Positions 62,176 to 64,000 of a stretch of DNA of 64,000 nt are shown piece by piece; positions within the stretch are counted from its first letter, which is position 1, and each line of letters opens with the position of its first letter. This DNA is from Nitrospirillum sp034653355 (GTDB lineage Bacteria; Pseudomonadota; Alphaproteobacteria; Azospirillales; Azospirillaceae), in assembly GCF_034653355.1 (NCBI RefSeq), contig NZ_JAYEER010000003.1:620001-684000 (forward strand). The letters run 5' to 3'. A model generated the notes under the pieces. The model was not told where the DNA came from and searched no databases. It worked only from the letters and a program-made list of their open reading frames with translations. The translations under genes were made by a program, and so were the position numbers.

Positions 62176-63729
62176 TCAGCGCGCGGCCTTGGCCTGCGAC
62201 AGGAAGCTGCTGCCGTCGTCCTGCCAGCCGCCGCCCAGCGCCTTGAACAGGCTGACGCTGGCCTGCACCCGCGACAGCTTCACCTGGGCCAGGGTGTCCT
62301 GGGTGGACAGCAGGGTGCGCTGGGTGTCCAGCAGGGTCTGCAGGTCGGTCAGGCCGCCGCGGTAGCGATCCTCGGCCAGTTCAAAGGCCCGCTGGCTCTG
62401 GGCCACGGCGTCCTTCTGCAGGCCGTACTGGTCCTGGTAGCGGTCGATAGAGTACACGGCGCTTTCCACGTCGGAGAGCGCGGACAGCGCGGCCTTGCGG
62501 TAATCCTCCGCAAGCTCCCGGTGCCGGCCCTCGGCCTGGTGCACCTGGCCCTCCAGACGGCCGCCGGAGAATAGGCTCTGCGCGATGTCGCCACCCAGGC
62601 TGAACAGCAGGGTGGGGGCGTTCACCAGGTGGGCCAAGGTCGCCGCCTCGACGCCCGTGCTGGCGTTCAGGGTGACGGACGGCAGCATCTGAGTACGCGC
62701 CACCTTGATGTCGGCGCCGGCGGCGGCCAGCTGGGCCTCGGCGAAGCGGATGTCGGGGCGGCGGGTCAGCAGCTCAGCCGGCACGCCGGTGCCCAGCGCC
62801 GGCGGCTGCACGTCGGCCAAGCCCTTGGCCTGTACGGTGAAGCCCTCGGGTGCGCGGCCCAGCAGGATGGCCAGGGCATTCAGCTGGGTACGTTCCTGCT
62901 GCTCCAGGGCCGGGACGGCGGCGCGCTGGGTGGCGACGATGGAGCGCTGCTGCACCAGGTCCAGCTGACTGTCGGCGCCGGCCTGCACGCGGGCATCGAT
63001 CAGGGACAGCACATGCTCGGCGTTTTCCAGGTTGCCGCGCGCAACCGCCAGGCGGTCGCGGATGGCCAGGATCTGGAAGTAGGTCGCGGCCACGTTGCTG
63101 CTGAGCGACAGGGCCACCGTCTCGCTGTCGAAGCGGCTGGCGTCCAGGCTGAACTGGGCGCTGTCGCGGGTGGCGCGGTTCTTGCCCCAGAAGTCGATCT
63201 CATAGCTGGCGGACAGCGAGGCTTGGTGCACGTTGCCGGCATAGTCGCTCAGCGGCACGGCGCCATTCAAGCCGGCGGCGGCCGAGCCCTTGATGTTGCG
63301 GCTGCCGGAGCGGGTGCTGCTCAGCCCCAGCTGCACGCTGGGCCACAAGGAGGCACCGGAGATTTCCGCCTGGGCCTCGGCCTGGGCGATGCGGGCGGCG
63401 GCGGCGCCCAGGTCGGGGTTGTCGGCGCGGGCCTGGGCCAACAGCTGGGTCAGTTCCGGCGAGTTGAAGCCCGACCACCAGTCGGTCGTCGGCCAGGCGG
63501 CGGCATCGGTGGTGACGGCAACCGTCTGGGTGGTGCCGTCCTTCGCACCGCCCTGGGTGGAGGTGGCATCCCAATGGGACGGCATCACCAGGGACTTGGC
63601 CGGGTCGGCCGGGGTTTCCCCGTCCAGCGCGCAGGCCGCCAGCATCAGCGGCATGAAGGCGACGGCCAGGCGGCGGGTGGCGAGGCGGCGGAACCAGGAG
63701 GTGGAAGCAAGGGTACGCGACGTGGACAT
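62176..63729 (-). CDS. RND efflux outer-membrane lipoprotein (NodT family)
   Basis: A 517-aa TolC-like protein with a lipoprotein signal (LAVAFMPLMLAAC, Cys lipidation) and the two OEP repeats: LSASYEIDFWGKNRATRDSA and GDIAQSLFSGGRLEGQVHQA, each with long helices. The start was set at MSTSRTLAST, with GAAGG upstream. It forms the outer-membrane tunnel of a tripartite efflux pump; the inner-membrane and adaptor genes are not in this window, so they may lie beyond its right edge or elsewhere. Confidence 0.93.
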   Translation of the reverse strand: MSTSRTLASTSWFRRLATRRLAVAFMPLMLAACALDGETPADPAKSLVMPSHWDATSTQGGAKDGTTQTVAVTTDAAAWPTTDWWSGFNSPELTQLLAQARADNPDLGAAAARIAQAEAQAEISGASLWPSVQLGLSSTRSGSRNIKGSAAAGLNGAVPLSDYAGNVHQASLSASYEIDFWGKNRATRDSAQFSLDASRFDSETVALSLSSNVAATYFQILAIRDRLAVARGNLENAEHVLSLIDARVQAGADSQLDLVQQRSIVATQRAAVPALEQQERTQLNALAILLGRAPEGFTVQAKGLADVQPPALGTGVPAELLTRRPDIRFAEAQLAAAGADIKVARTQMLPSVTLNASTGVEAATLAHLVNAPTLLFSLGGDIAQSLFSGGRLEGQVHQAEGRHRELAEDYRKAALSALSDVESAVYSIDRYQDQYGLQKDAVAQSQRAFELAEDRYRGGLTDLQTLLDTQRTLLSTQDTLAQVKLSRVQASVSLFKALGGGWQDDGSSFLSQAKAAR

Positions 63730-63962
63730 CGTGGAAACCTTCGATCCGGCAAAACGGTTTCGTGCCCCTCGCGCGCGGGATCGGCGCAGGGGCTGGGCAG
63801 ACAGGACGCGTGTCAGAGGGAAGCGGCGTGCGCCAGGCCGATCGGGTTGGCCCCCCGCCCCTGCCCCGCGCACCCGATCCGGTGCAATCGTGCCGTTGTT
63901 TAAGGCAAACCCCGGTCGCGTCTCAGTGACGCGGCGCACATGGATTAACGCGGGCGCACAAT

Positions 63963-63978
63963 AGTGGCGCATGCCACT
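63963..63978. promoter_or_regulatory. Short palindrome upstream of the efflux gene (candidate operator)
   Basis: AGTGGC and GCCACT flank GCAT at 63963-63978, about 230 nt upstream of the NodT-family start and near the window edge. It may be a repressor operator for a divergent gene beyond the window; support is weak. Confidence 0.3.
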
Positions 63979-64000
63979 GTTGCAATCAGCGGATCAGCAG

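Overview
The window is GC-rich (roughly 67-70 % by eye) and tightly packed, with ATG/GTG/TTG starts and GGAGG-like ribosome sites. The gene set (TonB receptor beside LacI regulators and a tryptophan-halogenase-like flavoprotein, a class I PPK2, YgfZ, a NodT-type efflux lipoprotein, an ACAD10/11-like fatty-acid cluster) points to an alphaproteobacterium, probably of the Azospirillaceae/Rhodospirillales. This is inferred from gene content; no rRNA or tRNA was found.

Layout. 1-3.6 kb: minus-strand acyl-CoA dehydrogenase / SDR / aminoglycoside-phosphotransferase-like / histidine phosphatase operon with a divergent LysR gene. 4.7-7.4 kb: Sel1-repeat protein and a frameshifted degenerate GGDEF/EAL-like gene. 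7.5-19.1 kb: carbohydrate-uptake locus with two LacI regulators, a XylE-like symporter, another MFS transporter, a TonB receptor, a divergent halogenase-like flavoprotein and a GPH-type symporter; LacI-type palindromes lie between the divergent genes. 19.1-24.1 kb: membrane LytTR regulator, CocE/NonD-type hydrolase, thioesterase, PPK2. 24.1-30.2 kb: class II aldolase, frameshifted Crp/Fnr regulator, HypT-like LysR, LeuC/LeuD-like hydro-lyase and a 2-hydroxycarboxylate transporter, which look like a catabolic hydroxyacid module rather than leucine synthesis. 30.3-33.4 kb: VOC protein and tandem two-domain retropepsin-like proteins with a decayed third fragment between them.

33.4-35.7 kb is an AT-richer island with a standalone HsdR-N-type nuclease and a 179-bp IS5-derived miniature element. 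35.7-41.4 kb: RDD protein, AtoE-like transporter, lipoprotein, GNAT, a complete 1308-bp IS5-family element inserted at the stop codon of a glutathione peroxidase gene, and a Ser/Thr-rich protein. 41.6-44.7 kb: modABC with a perfect Mo-box and a one-domain modE. 44.8-46.9 kb: PadR regulator (frameshifted) with an MFS exporter. 47-54.4 kb: periplasmic binding protein, NAD-epimerase, LysR with two SDR genes, lipoprotein, nitronate monooxygenase. 54.5-59.3 kb: O-antigen ligase-like protein and two glycosyltransferases around ygfZ. 59.6-63.7 kb: a HAMP/coiled-coil membrane protein and a NodT-family outer-membrane lipoprotein.

Four genes (5778-7369, 24997-25676, 32233-33376, 44848-45557) are each split by a single-base shift at or next to a G/C homopolymer. 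That pattern suggests sequence error or homopolymer-based variation, so these genes should not be taken as dead without read-level evidence.
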